Of a stretch of 64,000 nucleotides of DNA, positions 54,358 through 64,000 are shown in pieces (the stretch's first letter is position 1; each line of letters starts with the position of its first letter). The stretch is from NCBI RefSeq assembly GCF_030518795.1, contig NZ_CP130427.1, positions 1,364,001-1,428,000 on the forward strand, given 5' to 3'. A model generated the notes under the pieces. It had not been told where the DNA came from, did not search any database, and was given only the letters and a program-made list of their open reading frames with translations. The stretch comes from Micromonospora sp. NBRC 110009 (GTDB lineage: Bacteria > Actinomycetota > Actinomycetes > Mycobacteriales > Micromonosporaceae). A program made the position numbers and the translations under genes.

Positions 54358-57144
54358 GTGACCGACCAGCACGACCACGACGGCCCGGACGCCGCACTGC
54401 GGGCCGACATCCGCCGCCTCGGCACGCTGCTCGGGCAGACCCTCGCCCGGCAGGAGGGCCGCCCGCTGCTCGACCTGGTCGAGGAGATCCGCGCCCAGGT
54501 CCGCTCCGACGCCCCGGCCGCCGCCCAACGGCTCGCCGGCCTCGACGTCACCACCGGCACCAAGCTGGCCCGGGCCTTCTCCACCTACTTCCACCTGGCC
54601 AACATCACCGAGCAGGTGCACCGGGCGCGGGACCTGCGCCGCCGCCGGGCCATGCACGGTGGCTGGCTGGACCAGGCGGCCAAGATGATCGCCGAGCGCG
54701 GGGTGCCGGCCGAGGAGATCGCCGCGGCGGCCCGCCGGCTCGCGGTACGCCCGGTCTTCACCGCCCACCCCACCGAGGCGGCCCGCCGCTCGATCCTGTC
54801 CAAGCTGCGCGCGGTCGCCGACGAGCTCGACGCTGAGACCACCAACGCCATCCTCTACGGGGCCAGCGACGAGGGGCCGGCCAACCGGCGCCTGGCCGAG
54901 CTGCTGGACCTGATGTGGCAGACCGACGAGCTGCGGCTGGACCGGCCGGACCCGACGGACGAGGCCCGCAACGCCATCTACTACCTGCGCGACCTGCACG
55001 CCGAGGCCGCCCCGCAGGTCCTCGACGACCTCGCCGACACGCTGCGCACCCTCGGCGTGGAGACCTCCCCGACGGCCCGCCCGCTGACCTTCGGCACCTG
55101 GATCGGCGGCGACCGGGACGGCAACCCGTTCGTCACCCCGACGGTCACCCGTGAGGTGCTGCGGATCCAGCACGAGCACGGCATCGAGGCCACCGAGAAG
55201 GCGATGGACGAGCTGATCAGCGAGGTCTCCGTCTCCCGCCGGCTGCGCGCGGTCTCGCTGGACCTCTCCGCCAGCCTCGCCGCCGACCTGGACGCGCTGC
55301 CCGAGGTCGCGCCCCGGTTCCGCCGGGTCAACGCCGAGGAGCCCTACCGGCTCAAGGCGCGGTGCGTGAAGGCGAAGCTGGCCAACACCCGGGAGCGGCT
55401 GCGCACCGGCACCGCGCACGTGCCGGGGCGGGACTACCGGGGCTCCGCCGAGCTGATCGCCGACCTGGAACTGCTGCGCGCCTCGCTGGCCCGCAACTCC
55501 GGGCAGCTCACCGCCGTGGGCCGGCTCGCCTCCACCATCCGTACGGTGTCCGCGTTCGGGCTGCACCTGGCCACCATGGACGTCCGGGAACACGCCGAGG
55601 CGCACCACGCGGTCCTCGCCCAGCTCTACGCGGCGGTCGGCGAGGTGTCCGACTACCCGTCGCTGAGCCGGCTGGAGCGCACCAAGCTGCTCGCCGACGA
55701 GCTGGCCGGCCGCCGGCCGCTCTCCACCCTGGACACCCCGCTCACCGAGAACGCTCGCAAGACGTTCGACGTGTTCACGGCGATCCGCGAGGCGCAGGAC
55801 CGGTTCGGCACCGAGGTGATCGAGTCCTACATCATCTCGATGACCCTGGGCGTGGACGACGTGCTCGCCGCGGTGGTGCTGGGCCGCGAGGCCGGCCTGA
55901 TCGACGTGCACAGCGGCCGGGCCCGGATCGGCTTCGTGCCGCTGCTGGAAACCCCGGCCGAGCTGAACGCCGGCGGCGAGCTGCTGGACGAGCTGCTGTC
56001 GCTGCCCGCGTACCGGGCGCTGGTCTCGGCCCGGGGCGACGTGCAGGAGGTGATGCTGGGCTACTCCGACTCCAACAAGGAGGCCGGCATCACCACCAGC
56101 CAGTGGTCGATCCACCGGGCCCAGCGGGCGCTGCGTGACGTGGCCGCCCGGCATGGCGTACACCTGCGGCTGTTCCACGGCCGGGGCGGCACCGTCGGCC
56201 GGGGCGGCGGCCCGACCCACGACGCCATCCTGGCCCAGCCGTACGGCACGTTGGACGGCGCGATCAAGGTCACCGAGCAGGGCGAGGTCATCTCCGACAA
56301 GTACACGCTGCCCGCGCTGGCCCGGGAGAACCTGGAGCTGACCGTGGCCGCGGTGCTCCAGGCGACGCTGCTGCACACCGCGCCCCGGCAGCCGGCCGAG
56401 ATGCTGGAACGCTGGGACGCCACCATGAACGTGGTGTCCGAGTCGGCGTTCCGGTCCTACCGGTCGCTGGTCGAGGACCCGGACCTGCCGGCGTACTTCT
56501 GGGCCTCCACCCCGACCGAGTTGCTGGGCCAGTTGAACATTGGCTCCCGTCCGGCGAAGCGGCCGAACACCGGCGCGGGCCTGTCCGGCCTGCGGGCCAT
56601 CCCGTGGGTGTTCGGCTGGACGCAGACCCGGCAGATCGTGCCCGGCTGGTTCGGCGTCGGGTCCGGCCTGGCCGCGGCCCGGGCGGCGGGCCTGGAGGAT
56701 GTGCTCGCCGAGATGCACCGGAACTGGCACTTCTTCCGCACGTTCCTGTCGAACGTCGAGATGATGCTGACCAAGACCGACCTGACCATCGCCCGCCGGT
56801 ACGTGGAGACGCTGGTCCCGAAGAAGCTGCACCCGATCTTCGACCAGATCGAGCAGGAGTACGAGCTGACCAAGCAGGAGGTGCTGGCGGTCACCTCGTC
56901 GCCGGCCCTGCTGGACAACTCCCCGGTGCTCCAGCGCACCCTCGCGGTGCGCGACACCTACCTGGAGCCGCTGCACCATCTCCAGGTCGCGCTGCTGCGC
57001 CAGTACCGGGACTCCGGCGCCGCCGGCCGGGCGGTGGCCACCGCGCCGGGCGGCCGCCGCGCCCCGAACGACAGCACGGCGCTGGAGCGGGCGCTGCTGA
57101 CCACGGTCAACGGCATCGCCGCCGGCATGCGCAACACGGGCTGA
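54358..57144 (+). CDS. ppc: Phosphoenolpyruvate carboxylase
   Basis: 928 residues from GTG 54358 with AAGGAG at 54345-54350. Catalytic motifs: [12 protein letters not shown] (His), [24 protein letters not shown] and the invariant C-terminus ending NTG. It carboxylates PEP with bicarbonate to oxaloacetate, refilling the TCA cycle. Full length. Upstream genes do not overlap it, so it is probably its own unit; a strong terminator follows. Confidence 0.97.
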   Translation: MTDQHDHDGPDAALRADIRRLGTLLGQTLARQEGRPLLDLVEEIRAQVRSDAPAAAQRLAGLDVTTGTKLARAFSTYFHLANITEQVHRARDLRRRRAMHGGWLDQAAKMIAERGVPAEEIAAAARRLAVRPVFTAHPTEAARRSILSKLRAVADELDAETTNAILYGASDEGPANRRLAELLDLMWQTDELRLDRPDPTDEARNAIYYLRDLHAEAAPQVLDDLADTLRTLGVETSPTARPLTFGTWIGGDRDGNPFVTPTVTREVLRIQHEHGIEATEKAMDELISEVSVSRRLRAVSLDLSASLAADLDALPEVAPRFRRVNAEEPYRLKARCVKAKLANTRERLRTGTAHVPGRDYRGSAELIADLELLRASLARNSGQLTAVGRLASTIRTVSAFGLHLATMDVREHAEAHHAVLAQLYAAVGEVSDYPSLSRLERTKLLADELAGRRPLSTLDTPLTENARKTFDVFTAIREAQDRFGTEVIESYIISMTLGVDDVLAAVVLGREAGLIDVHSGRARIGFVPLLETPAELNAGGELLDELLSLPAYRALVSARGDVQEVMLGYSDSNKEAGITTSQWSIHRAQRALRDVAARHGVHLRLFHGRGGTVGRGGGPTHDAILAQPYGTLDGAIKVTEQGEVISDKYTLPALARENLELTVAAVLQATLLHTAPRQPAEMLERWDATMNVVSESAFRSYRSLVEDPDLPAYFWASTPTELLGQLNIGSRPAKRPNTGAGLSGLRAIPWVFGWTQTRQIVPGWFGVGSGLAAARAAGLEDVLAEMHRNWHFFRTFLSNVEMMLTKTDLTIARRYVETLVPKKLHPIFDQIEQEYELTKQEVLAVTSSPALLDNSPVLQRTLAVRDTYLEPLHHLQVALLRQYRDSGAAGRAVATAPGGRRAPNDSTALERALLTTVNGIAAGMRNTG

Positions 57145-57153
57145 CCCGGTCGA

Positions 57154-57194
57154 CGGACAACGGCCCCGGTCGCGCCGACCGGGGCCGTTGTCCG
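57154..57194. terminator. Strong terminator of ppc
   Basis: A perfect 18-bp stem (57154-57171 with 57177-57194) and a 5-nt loop, between convergent genes. Confidence 0.9.
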
Positions 57195-57204
57195 CTACGC
57201 GGGC

Positions 57205-57350
57205 CTACCAGTCGCCGCCGCCGAAGTCACCGCCACCGAAGTCACCGCCGCCGTAACCGCCGGAGTAGTCGCCCTGGCCGGCGAAGTCCTGACCCTGGTC
57301 GCCGAAGTCCTGGCCCTGGTCGCCGAAGTCCCCACCCTGGTCCTGGCCGT
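57205..57350. repeat. Short in-frame repeats coding a Gly/Asp/Gln-rich tail
   Basis: Two kinds of short in-frame repeat: ~21-nt units coding QDFGDQG at about 57290-57350, and ~12-nt units coding GGDF at about 57207-57245. Small variations between units show they are not an assembly artefact. Confidence 0.7.
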
Positions 57351-58011
57351 CGTCGAAGCCGTCGTTGAAGCCCTCCTGGTAGCCGGCCTCGTAGCCGTAG
57401 CCGGGATCGGCGAAGGCCGGCGAGAAGAGCGCGTCGGCGATCAGCAGGCCGCCGAGCACCCCGGCGCCGGTGCCGAGCGCGGTCTTCCACCACGGCGTCG
57501 AGTACCAACCGGCCGGCACCGGCCGGCCCTGCCAGGTGCCGCCCGGGTAGTAGTAGGGCGTCTGGTTGCCCGGCTGCGGGCCGGCCCGGTAGGTCTGCCC
57601 CTGCACGTTGACCTCGCGCTCCTTGGTCAGCGTCCCGGCGCCCCGGGCGGCGGCCAGCGGCGGCAGCTCCGGGCCGGGGTCGATGCCCATCGCGGTGCGG
57701 GCCGCCCGGATGTACGCCAGCCCCTCCAGCGCGGTCTCCCGGGCCAGCGCGAACTGGTGCGGGGTGGCCGCCTGCTCCAGCTGGGAGCCGGCCGCGTTGT
57801 ACCGCTCCCCCGCGTCGGCGAGCGCCTGCCGGACCGCCGGGGCGTCGCCGTGCAGGTTCATCAGCTGACCGCCCAGCCGCTCGTACCAGCGCTGCGCCTC
57901 GGCGCGCGCGTCCGCCAGCTCGGTCGCCCGCCGGGACCTGCTTCCCCACCGCCAGAACACGAGCGCACCTCCGAGCATCAGCACCAGGACGAACCACAGC
58001 GCAACTTTCAT
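57205..58011 (-). CDS. Membrane-anchored protein with Gly/Asp/Gln repeat tail
   Basis: 268 residues from ATG 58011. One N-terminal transmembrane helix (about 3-20), a coiled-coil/helical region (about 30-115: ARAEAQRWYERLGGQ), a Tyr/Pro/Trp-rich middle (TPYYYPGGTWQGRPVPAGWY), a second hydrophobic patch (about 175-195), and a ~60-residue tail of short repeats, D-F-G-D-Q-G-Q twice and G-G-G-D-F twice, ending in D-W. No enzyme motif. Surface or envelope role suspected; function unknown. Confidence 0.8.
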   Translation of the reverse strand: MKVALWFVLVLMLGGALVFWRWGSRSRRATELADARAEAQRWYERLGGQLMNLHGDAPAVRQALADAGERYNAAGSQLEQAATPHQFALARETALEGLAYIRAARTAMGIDPGPELPPLAAARGAGTLTKEREVNVQGQTYRAGPQPGNQTPYYYPGGTWQGRPVPAGWYSTPWWKTALGTGAGVLGGLLIADALFSPAFADPGYGYEAGYQEGFNDGFDDGQDQGGDFGDQGQDFGDQGQDFAGQGDYSGGYGGGDFGGGDFGGGDW

Positions 58012-58065
58012 GACTCGACGGTACCCACCGGGGGCACGTCGTACCCGTTTGGCAAGCTTCGGAGG

Positions 58066-59244
58066 GTGACGAGCTTCGCAACGCTGGCCGTGGTGATCAT
58101 CTGCCTCGCCGCGGGCGGCGCGGTCGGCTGGCTGGCTGCCCGAGCCCGCTCGGCGACCGAGATCGCCCGGCTGGAGGCCACGCTCGCCGCCACCCGGGAG
58201 GGCGAGGGGCGGCTGGAGCAGTCCATGCGGGCGCTCAGCTACGAGGCGACGGCGCAGTCCCAGGAGGCCGTGGCGCGGGCCGTGGCCCCGCTGCACGAGA
58301 CCCTCCGCCGCTACGAGCAGCGGGTCGTCGAGCTGGAGCGGGACCGGGTCGACGCGTACGCGGAGCTGCGCGAGCAGGTCCGCGCGATGAGCACCGTCTC
58401 CGGCGAGCTGCGCACCGAGACCAAGCAGCTGGTGGCCGCGCTGCGTGCGCCGCAGGTGCGGGGCCGCTGGGGCGAGCACCAGCTCCGCCGGATCGTGGAG
58501 GCGGCCGGCATGCTGGAGCACTGCGACTTCAACGAGCAGGTCACCGCCGCCACCGACCACCAGGGGGTCCGCCCCGACCTGGTGGTCCGGCTGCACGGCG
58601 GCCGGACGGTGGTGGTCGACGCCAAGGCGCCCTTCGAGGCCTACCTGACCGCCATGGAGGCGCGCGACGAGCGGGGGCGGGACACCCAGCTCGACGCGCA
58701 CGCGCGGCACCTGCGCGGGCACGTGGACAGCCTTGCCGCCAAGTCCTACTGGGCGGCGTTCGACCAGGCCCCCGAGTTCGTGGTGCTCTTCGTGCCGGCC
58801 GACCCGTTCCTCGACGTGGCGCTGCAGCGTGACCCGACGCTGCTGGAGCACGCCTTCGCGCGCAACGTGGTGCTGGCCACGCCGGCCACGCTGGTGGCGC
58901 TGCTGCGCACGGTGGCGTACTCGTGGCGGCAGGAGGCGTTGGCCCGCAACGCCGCCACCGTGCACTCGCTGGCCCGTGAGCTGTACGGCCGACTGTCCAC
59001 TCTCGGCGACCACGTCGGCAAGCTCGGCGCGTCGCTGGGCGGGGCGGTGACCGCGTACAACCGGGCGGTCGGCTCGCTGGAGGCACGGGTGCTGGTGAGC
59101 GCCCGCAAGCTGGCCGAGCTGGGCGTCTCCGACCAGGAGCTGATCGCTCCGGCGCAGCTCGAGGTGACGCCCCGCCAGCCGCAGGCGCCCGAGCTGGCCG
59201 AGGGCGCCCCGATCGTGCGCTATCCGCGGGACATGTCCGACTGA
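58066..59244 (+). CDS. rmuC: DNA recombination protein RmuC
   Basis: 392 residues from GTG 58066, with GGAGG immediately before it (no usual spacer). An N-terminal hydrophobic helix (about 3-22), a coiled coil (ATEIARLEATLAATREGEGR), then the RmuC PD-(D/E)xK-like core: RGRWGEHQLRRIVEAAGM, RPDLVVRLHGGRTVVVDAKAP (Asp and Lys), FVPADPFLDVAL. Thought to limit DNA inversions between repeats. Slightly short for the family but complete. Confidence 0.9.
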   Translation: MTSFATLAVVIICLAAGGAVGWLAARARSATEIARLEATLAATREGEGRLEQSMRALSYEATAQSQEAVARAVAPLHETLRRYEQRVVELERDRVDAYAELREQVRAMSTVSGELRTETKQLVAALRAPQVRGRWGEHQLRRIVEAAGMLEHCDFNEQVTAATDHQGVRPDLVVRLHGGRTVVVDAKAPFEAYLTAMEARDERGRDTQLDAHARHLRGHVDSLAAKSYWAAFDQAPEFVVLFVPADPFLDVALQRDPTLLEHAFARNVVLATPATLVALLRTVAYSWRQEALARNAATVHSLARELYGRLSTLGDHVGKLGASLGGAVTAYNRAVGSLEARVLVSARKLAELGVSDQELIAPAQLEVTPRQPQAPELAEGAPIVRYPRDMSD

Positions 59245-59486
59245 TTCGACGGTCGGCCGCTATCACCCGAACGGTCGTCCGACCTGGACGATCGACGTGC
59301 CGCAATGCCGGAGTTAGTGGTTGTCACCCGGCAACCGTTTCGGGCACTGTGACAGAGTTGCTCGGCCCACGACACAACGAGGTCACAACTCGCAGCGCGC
59401 CAGTGACAGTCGCGCGCCGATCATCGAAGATCCATCTCATCCGCCCTGCATCCCCCAGGGCTCCTTTCTCGTCGGAGGAAGCGAAC

Positions 59487-62400
59487 GTGGACAAACCCCC
59501 AAGCTGGACGCGTCGCGTCTCGGCCGGCTTCGCGGCGTCGGTCGTCGCTGCCGGTGCGCTCACGCTGACGGCCAGCGCTACCAGCGCGAGCGCCGCACCC
59601 CAGGCACCGGCCAAGGCCCCGAAGGGCCATGGGTCCGACAAGCTCGGATCGCACGACCACGAGCTGCTCGCCCAGGCCCGGGCCAAGGGCGACAAGCGCG
59701 TGGTCCTGATCGTCGCCACCGACAAGGGCAAGGCCGGCACTGTCGCCGACGAGCTCCGCAAGCTGGGCGCCACGGTGGCCAAGGAGGTGGATGGAGTCGG
59801 ATACGTCCGCGCGTCCGTGCCCACCGACGCCGTGCTCCAGGCCGCGAAGCTGCCCGGCGTGGCGGCCATCGACCTGAACGAGTCGATCCCGCTGCCGAAG
59901 CCCGAGCCGGTCACCGGCTCCGCGGAGGGAGCAGCGCAGGCCGCCGCCGCGGCGGCACCCGGTCCGGACACTCCGGCCGCCAACCCGTACATGCCGACCA
60001 ACGAGACCGGTGCCGTCGCGTTCAAGCAGACCCACCCGGAGTGGGACGGCCGCGGCGTGACGATCGGCATCATGGACTCCGGTGTGGACCTCGACAACCC
60101 GGCGCTCCAGACCACCTCCACCGGCGAGCGCAAGATCGTCGACTGGTTCACCGCCACCGACCCGCTGCTGGACGGTGACGGCACCTGGCGCGCCATGCTG
60201 ACCGAGGTGACCGGGCCGACCTTCAGCTACGCGGGCGCCACCTGGACGGCGCCGGCCGGCACCTGGCGGATCAACCGGTTCTCGGAGAGCATCACCGCCA
60301 ACGACGAGCCCGGCGGTGACATCAACAAGGACGGCGACAAGACCGACACGTTCGGCATCCTGTACGACTCGGCGAGCCACGACATCCGGGTCGACACGAA
60401 CCAGAACCGCGACTTCACCGACGACCCGGTGATGCGCCCCTACCAGGAGCGCTTCGACGTCGGCCACTTCGGGACCGACAACCCGGCCACCGCGATCGCG
60501 GAGCGGACCCCGTTCGTCGTCGAGTACCGCGAGGACGTCGACACCACGCCCGCCGGGCTGCCCGGCAAGGCCGACTTCGTCAACATCGGCATCGTCGAGG
60601 CCCAGCACGGCTCGCATGTCGCCGGCATCACCGCGGCGAATGACATGTTCGGCGACGCCGCGTTCGACGGGGCCGCGCCCGGCGCCAAGCTGGTCTCGGC
60701 CCGGGCCTGCAGCTGGGGCGGCGGCTGCACCTACGCGGCGCTCACCGACGGCATGGTGGAGCTCGTGGTCAACCGGCACGTCGACGTGATCAACATGTCG
60801 ATCGGTGGCCTGCCCGCGCTCAACGACGCCAACAACGCCCGCGCCCAGCTCTACGACCGGCTGATCAACGACTACGGCGTGCAGCTGTTCATCTCGGCGG
60901 GCAACTCCGGCCCGGGCACCAACACCGTCGGCGACCCGTCGGTGGCGAGCAGCGTGGTGAGCGTGGCCGCCGGGATCAGCAAGGAGACCTGGCTGGCCAA
61001 CTACGGCTCCGAGACCCGGACGCCGTACCAGCTGTTCAACTTCTCCTCCCGCGGGCCGCGGGAGGACGGCGGATTCAAGCCGAACATCACCGCACCCGGC
61101 TCGGCCATCTCCACCACGCCGCTGTGGCAGCCGGGCGGACCGGTACCGGAGGCCGGTTACCAGCTGCCGCCGGGCTACTCGATGCTCAACGGCACCTCGA
61201 TGGCCTCGCCGCAGGCCACCGGCGCGGCGGCGCTGCTGCTCTCGGCCGCCAAGGCCAACGGGTTCGGGGTCTCCCCCGCCGAGCTGCGTCGCGCGATCTA
61301 CTCCTCGGCCAAGTGGATCGAGGGCGTGCCGGCACACGGCCAGGGCAACGGCATGTTCAACACCGTCGGCGCCTGGAACCTGCTCGCCGGCCGCGGTCTC
61401 CAGCCGCGGAACTACGCGGCCACCGCGCCGGTCTGCTCCGCGCTGTCCGGCTACCTGGCGACTCCGGGCACGGGTACCGGTGTCTACAACGCGTGCGCCG
61501 CGAGCCAGGGCGGTCAGGCGCCCAACGTGGACAAGACCTACACTCTCACCTTCACCCGGACCACCGGTCCGGACCGGCCCATCCGGCACGACGTGAGCCT
61601 GCTGGGCAACGACGGCACGTTCCGCGACTACCGGCACAGCCTGGTGCTGCCGTTGAACACGCCGGTCAAGCTCCAGCTCGAGACCAAGGGCGGGTACGGC
61701 GTGCACAGCGCCGTCATGCGGGTCGACGACCCGGCCACCCCCGGCGTCGACTTCGAGGTGCTCAACACGATCGTCATCGGCCAGGACGTGAGCGCCCCGG
61801 ACTACCGCGTCACCACCTCCGGCTCGGTGGACCGCAACGGGTTCACCTCGTACTTCGTCAACGTGCCGGCGGGCGCGTCGGCGCTGCAGGTGAACCTGTC
61901 GGGCCTGGCCAACGGCTCGCAGACCCGGTTCATCGCGTTCAACCCGTACGGGGTGCCGGTCGAGAGCACGGCCAGCACCGGCTGCTACAACAACTTCACG
62001 AACCCGGCCAACACCTGCAAGGCGGACGAGCGCGACTACGCCAACCCGCTGCCGGGCCTGTGGGAGATCGAGGTCGAGTCGCGGCGTACCTCTCCGCTGC
62101 TGGCGAACCCCTTCACGCTCACTGCCGCGGTGCAGGGCGTGACGGTCGACCCGGCGACGGTGGAGCTGCCGTCGGTCACCGCCGGTCAGGCCACCCCGGT
62201 GACCTGGAGCCTGACCAACGCCTTCGGTCCGGTGACGGTGAGCGGCAAGGGCGGCCCGCTGGGCAGCGCGGCGGTCAGCCGACCGACCATCGCGGACGGT
62301 GAGCAGCAGACGTACCACGTGACCGTTCCGGCCGGCGCGACCCGGCTCGACGTGGCGATCAACAACCCGAGCGACCCGAAGGCCGACCTGGACCTGGTCG

Positions 62401-62756
62401 TCCAGCGCAACGGGGTCCGGGTGGCCTCGTCGGCCGACGGTGACTCGGACGAGTCGGTGTCGATCGCGAACCCGGCCGCCGGCACCTACGACGTGATCAT
62501 CGACGGGTACTCCGTGCCCGCCGGCACCACGACGTACGACTACCGGGACGTGTTCTACGCCGCCGCGCTCGGCAGCCTGGACGCGACCGCGACCACCGTG
62601 GCGCTGGGCAACGGCGCGTCGGCCAGCCTGAGTGGCTCGGTGACGGCGCAGTCGGCGCCGGCACCGGGTCGCCGCCTCTTCGGTGAGCTGCTCGTGGTCA
62701 CCGACCAGGGAGCGGTCGTCGGGCGCGGGAACGTCTCGATCGGTGCCGTGAACTGA
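59487..62756 (+). CDS. Large secreted subtilisin-like (S8) protease
   Basis: 1089 residues from GTG 59487 with GGAGGA at 59474-59479. Signal peptide 1-37 (ending A-S-A-A), an inhibitor-like prodomain (about 70-135), then the S8 catalytic domain: Asp197 in GIMDSGVD, His374 in HGSHVAGIT, Ser571 in NGTSMASP. A 177-residue stretch separates Asp and His, against about 35-40 in classic subtilisins. The C-terminal ~400 residues are beta-rich with a PPC-type domain (about 930-1040). Extracellular digestion of protein. Upstream 242 bp are gene-free. Confidence 0.92.
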   Translation: MDKPPSWTRRVSAGFAASVVAAGALTLTASATSASAAPQAPAKAPKGHGSDKLGSHDHELLAQARAKGDKRVVLIVATDKGKAGTVADELRKLGATVAKEVDGVGYVRASVPTDAVLQAAKLPGVAAIDLNESIPLPKPEPVTGSAEGAAQAAAAAAPGPDTPAANPYMPTNETGAVAFKQTHPEWDGRGVTIGIMDSGVDLDNPALQTTSTGERKIVDWFTATDPLLDGDGTWRAMLTEVTGPTFSYAGATWTAPAGTWRINRFSESITANDEPGGDINKDGDKTDTFGILYDSASHDIRVDTNQNRDFTDDPVMRPYQERFDVGHFGTDNPATAIAERTPFVVEYREDVDTTPAGLPGKADFVNIGIVEAQHGSHVAGITAANDMFGDAAFDGAAPGAKLVSARACSWGGGCTYAALTDGMVELVVNRHVDVINMSIGGLPALNDANNARAQLYDRLINDYGVQLFISAGNSGPGTNTVGDPSVASSVVSVAAGISKETWLANYGSETRTPYQLFNFSSRGPREDGGFKPNITAPGSAISTTPLWQPGGPVPEAGYQLPPGYSMLNGTSMASPQATGAAALLLSAAKANGFGVSPAELRRAIYSSAKWIEGVPAHGQGNGMFNTVGAWNLLAGRGLQPRNYAATAPVCSALSGYLATPGTGTGVYNACAASQGGQAPNVDKTYTLTFTRTTGPDRPIRHDVSLLGNDGTFRDYRHSLVLPLNTPVKLQLETKGGYGVHSAVMRVDDPATPGVDFEVLNTIVIGQDVSAPDYRVTTSGSVDRNGFTSYFVNVPAGASALQVNLSGLANGSQTRFIAFNPYGVPVESTASTGCYNNFTNPANTCKADERDYANPLPGLWEIEVESRRTSPLLANPFTLTAAVQGVTVDPATVELPSVTAGQATPVTWSLTNAFGPVTVSGKGGPLGSAAVSRPTIADGEQQTYHVTVPAGATRLDVAINNPSDPKADLDLVVQRNGVRVASSADGDSDESVSIANPAAGTYDVIIDGYSVPAGTTTYDYRDVFYAAALGSLDATATTVALGNGASASLSGSVTAQSAPAPGRRLFGELLVVTDQGAVVGRGNVSIGAVN

Positions 62757-62770
62757 TCATCTGGTAGGAC

Positions 62771-62808
62771 CACGGAGCCCGTCCCCGGACCCGGGGGCGG
62801 GCTCCGTG
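62771..62808. terminator. Terminator after the S8 protease gene
   Basis: A 16-bp stem (62771-62786 with 62793-62808) with one G-T wobble and a 6-nt loop, 15 bp after the stop and before the convergent lipoprotein gene. Confidence 0.85.
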
Positions 62809-62821
62809 CCGTCGGGCCGGG

Positions 62822-63265
62822 TCAGGCGCGGCGGGCGGACTCCACGACGAACGGGGTGCCCTGCTGGCAGGTGGTCATCATGTCCGGCTGCGGGTGACCG
62901 GTGACGGTGACCCGGGCCCCGGGCGTCAACACGTCGCGCGGGCCGCCGACCAGCAGGTTGCCGTCGAGCAGCAGGCAGTTCGGCTCCACCCCGGCCTGCA
63001 CCGTGCCGGTGAGCGTGGCGGCGCCGGGGCCGGGCGGCTTCGACGGGCCGCCGGGCTTCGCGGGTGTCGGGTCGACCGGGTTCTGCGGGTCACCCGGCGT
63101 GCCGCTCGGGTCCGGGCTGGGCTGGCTGGTCACCGAGGCGGCTCCCGTCGGTCCGGGGCTGGTGGGCGTGGTGCCGGGGCTGCCGGGCTCGACGCCCGGG
63201 CCGGCGCAGGCGCTCAGCGCCAGACCGGCGACCAGGGCGACGAGCGCCGTCCGAGGAGTCTTCAT
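62822..63265 (-). CDS. Small lipoprotein, function unknown
   Basis: 147 residues from ATG 63265. Lipobox L-S-A-C (Cys20). A Pro/Ser/Thr/Gly-rich linker (about 22-80) leads to a small beta-rich domain (LTGTVQAGVEPNCLLLDG; RVTVTGHPQPDMMTTC) with two cysteines. It resembles small OB-like lipoprotein domains of actinomycetes; no function is known. It lies just downstream of ispH, with a 41-bp gap. Confidence 0.78.
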   Translation of the reverse strand: MKTPRTALVALVAGLALSACAGPGVEPGSPGTTPTSPGPTGAASVTSQPSPDPSGTPGDPQNPVDPTPAKPGGPSKPPGPGAATLTGTVQAGVEPNCLLLDGNLLVGGPRDVLTPGARVTVTGHPQPDMMTTCQQGTPFVVESARRA

Positions 63266-63306
63266 GCCCGGTTGGACGTGCTTCGCGGGGAATCCGTTCC
63301 GGCGGG

Positions 63307-64000
63307 TCAGCCCCGGCCGGCGGCGGCCTTCAGGTCCCGCTTGAGCTCCTGCGGCAGCGAGAAGGTCAGCCGCTCGTTGGCGGTGGTGACCTCGTCGACG
63401 TCGGTGAAGCCCCGCTCGGCCAGGTGCGCGAGCACCTGCTGGACCAGCTCGTCCGGCACGCTGGCGCCCGAGGTGACGCCGACCGTGCGGGCGTCAGCCA
63501 GCCAGGCGTCGTCGATCTCGTGGGCGAAGTCGACCAGGTGCCCGGCCCGGGCGCCGGCGTCCAGGGCGACCTCGACCAGGCGCACCGAGTTGGAGGAGTT
63601 GCGCGAGCCGACCACGAGCACCACGTCGCAGTCCGGGGCGATCTCCTTGACCACGTGCTGCCGGTTGGAGGTGGCGTAGCAGATGTCGTCACTGGGCGGC
63701 GACTGGAGCAGCGGCAGCTTCTGCTTGAGCCGGGCGACGGTCTCCAGGGTCTCGTCGACCGAGAGGGTGGTCTGGGAGAGCCAGACGACCTTGCTCGGGT
63801 CCCGCACGGTGACCTTGTCGACGCCGTCCGGGCCGTCCACGAGCTGGATGTGCGCCGGGGCCTCACCGGCGGTGCCGATGACCTCCTCGTGCCCCTCGTG
63901 GCCGATCAGCAGGATGTCGTAGTCCTCGGCGGCGAACCGCCGGGCCTCCTGGTGCACCTTGGTGACCAGCGGGCAGGTCGCGTCGATCGCCTTGAGCGAG
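63307..64000 (-). CDS. ispH: 4-hydroxy-3-methylbut-2-enyl diphosphate reductase (5' part outside window)
   Basis: 231 C-terminal residues are present; the start lies beyond the right edge. Seen: the Fe-S cysteine in [21 protein letters not shown], a second Cys at [22 protein letters not shown], and [13 protein letters not shown] (the last cluster Cys position of many homologues reads Ser-Gly-Ala-Ser here as usual). Final step of the MEP isoprenoid pathway, giving IPP and DMAPP. The first of three cluster cysteines is outside the window. Confidence 0.93.
   Translation of the reverse strand, partial: SLKAIDATCPLVTKVHQEARRFAAEDYDILLIGHEGHEEVIGTAGEAPAHIQLVDGPDGVDKVTVRDPSKVVWLSQTTLSVDETLETVARLKQKLPLLQSPPSDDICYATSNRQHVVKEIAPDCDVVLVVGSRNSSNSVRLVEVALDAGARAGHLVDFAHEIDDAWLADARTVGVTSGASVPDELVQQVLAHLAERGFTDVDEVTTANERLTFSLPQELKRDLKAAAGRG

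Noticed and set aside
57290..57350. Possible CRISPR or minisatellite
   Set aside because: Units are in frame, adjacent with no spacers, and code for a repeated peptide.
59421..62318. Open frame of 965 codons opposite the S8 protease
   Set aside because: The sense strand has catalytic residues and a signal peptide; the antisense has neither.

Overview
The window is very GC-rich, uses GTG (and some TTG) starts freely, and carries a typical actinomycete gene set: a tRNA-Leu(TAA) of the bldA kind, an eno-ftsB-DUF501-ppx block, mfd with mazG, NDH-2, CYTH/CHAD, and a DUF58/MoxR operon. I read it as a chromosomal segment of a Micromonosporaceae member (Micromonospora-like). The genus is inference; the phylum is close to certain. 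I saw no insertion sequence, prophage or CRISPR array.

Layout. 1-2.1 kb: 5' part of a cystathionine gamma-synthase gene, a two-gene AbiEii-type nucleotidyltransferase locus, and a HIT hydrolase. 2.2-3.8 kb: msrA, a convergent beta-carbonic anhydrase, and a decayed second copy of the msrA 3' end. 3.9-8.6 kb: a tight three-gene operon matching the N-acetylglutaminylglutamine amide (NAGGN) osmolyte 'trio'. 8.7-13.4 kb: a secreted alpha/beta hydrolase, then a long structured leader with a 12-codon ORF in front of the RNase Z gene, a GNAT and a cytosolic HtrA-like protease. 13.5-22.4 kb: cystathionine beta-synthase, DUF1232, two SGNH hydrolases, thiolase, CYTH/CHAD and two Bax-inhibitor-1 membrane proteins. 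22.5-26 kb: bldA-type tRNA, a large membrane protein, NDH-2. 26-33.9 kb: a five-gene DUF4129-MoxR-DUF58 operon, UdgB, dienelactone hydrolase, a GDC-type membrane protein, and a PadR/HAAS pair.

33.9-37 kb is the accessory spot: intact lysE, then fused relics of ppx and lysE, a frameshifted VOC gene, and a HigBA-type toxin-antitoxin pair, followed by intact ppx. 37-50 kb is housekeeping: ppx, argA-like, DUF501, ftsB-like, enolase, nudC, a DUF885 protein, mazG, a SurA-like lipoprotein and mfd. 50-64 kb: an AraC-type regulator, cyclase-family hydrolase, LD-carboxypeptidase, PEP carboxylase, a protein with a repetitive Gly/Asp/Gln tail, rmuC, a large secreted subtilase, a lipoprotein and the 3' part of ispH.

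Two themes recur. Many genes have a TANNNT -10 hexamer ending only 6-7 nt before the start codon, which points to widespread leaderless transcription. Twice, a gene fragment lies near its intact homologue (msrA; lysE/ppx), which records past tandem duplication or homologous insertion of neighbouring DNA.
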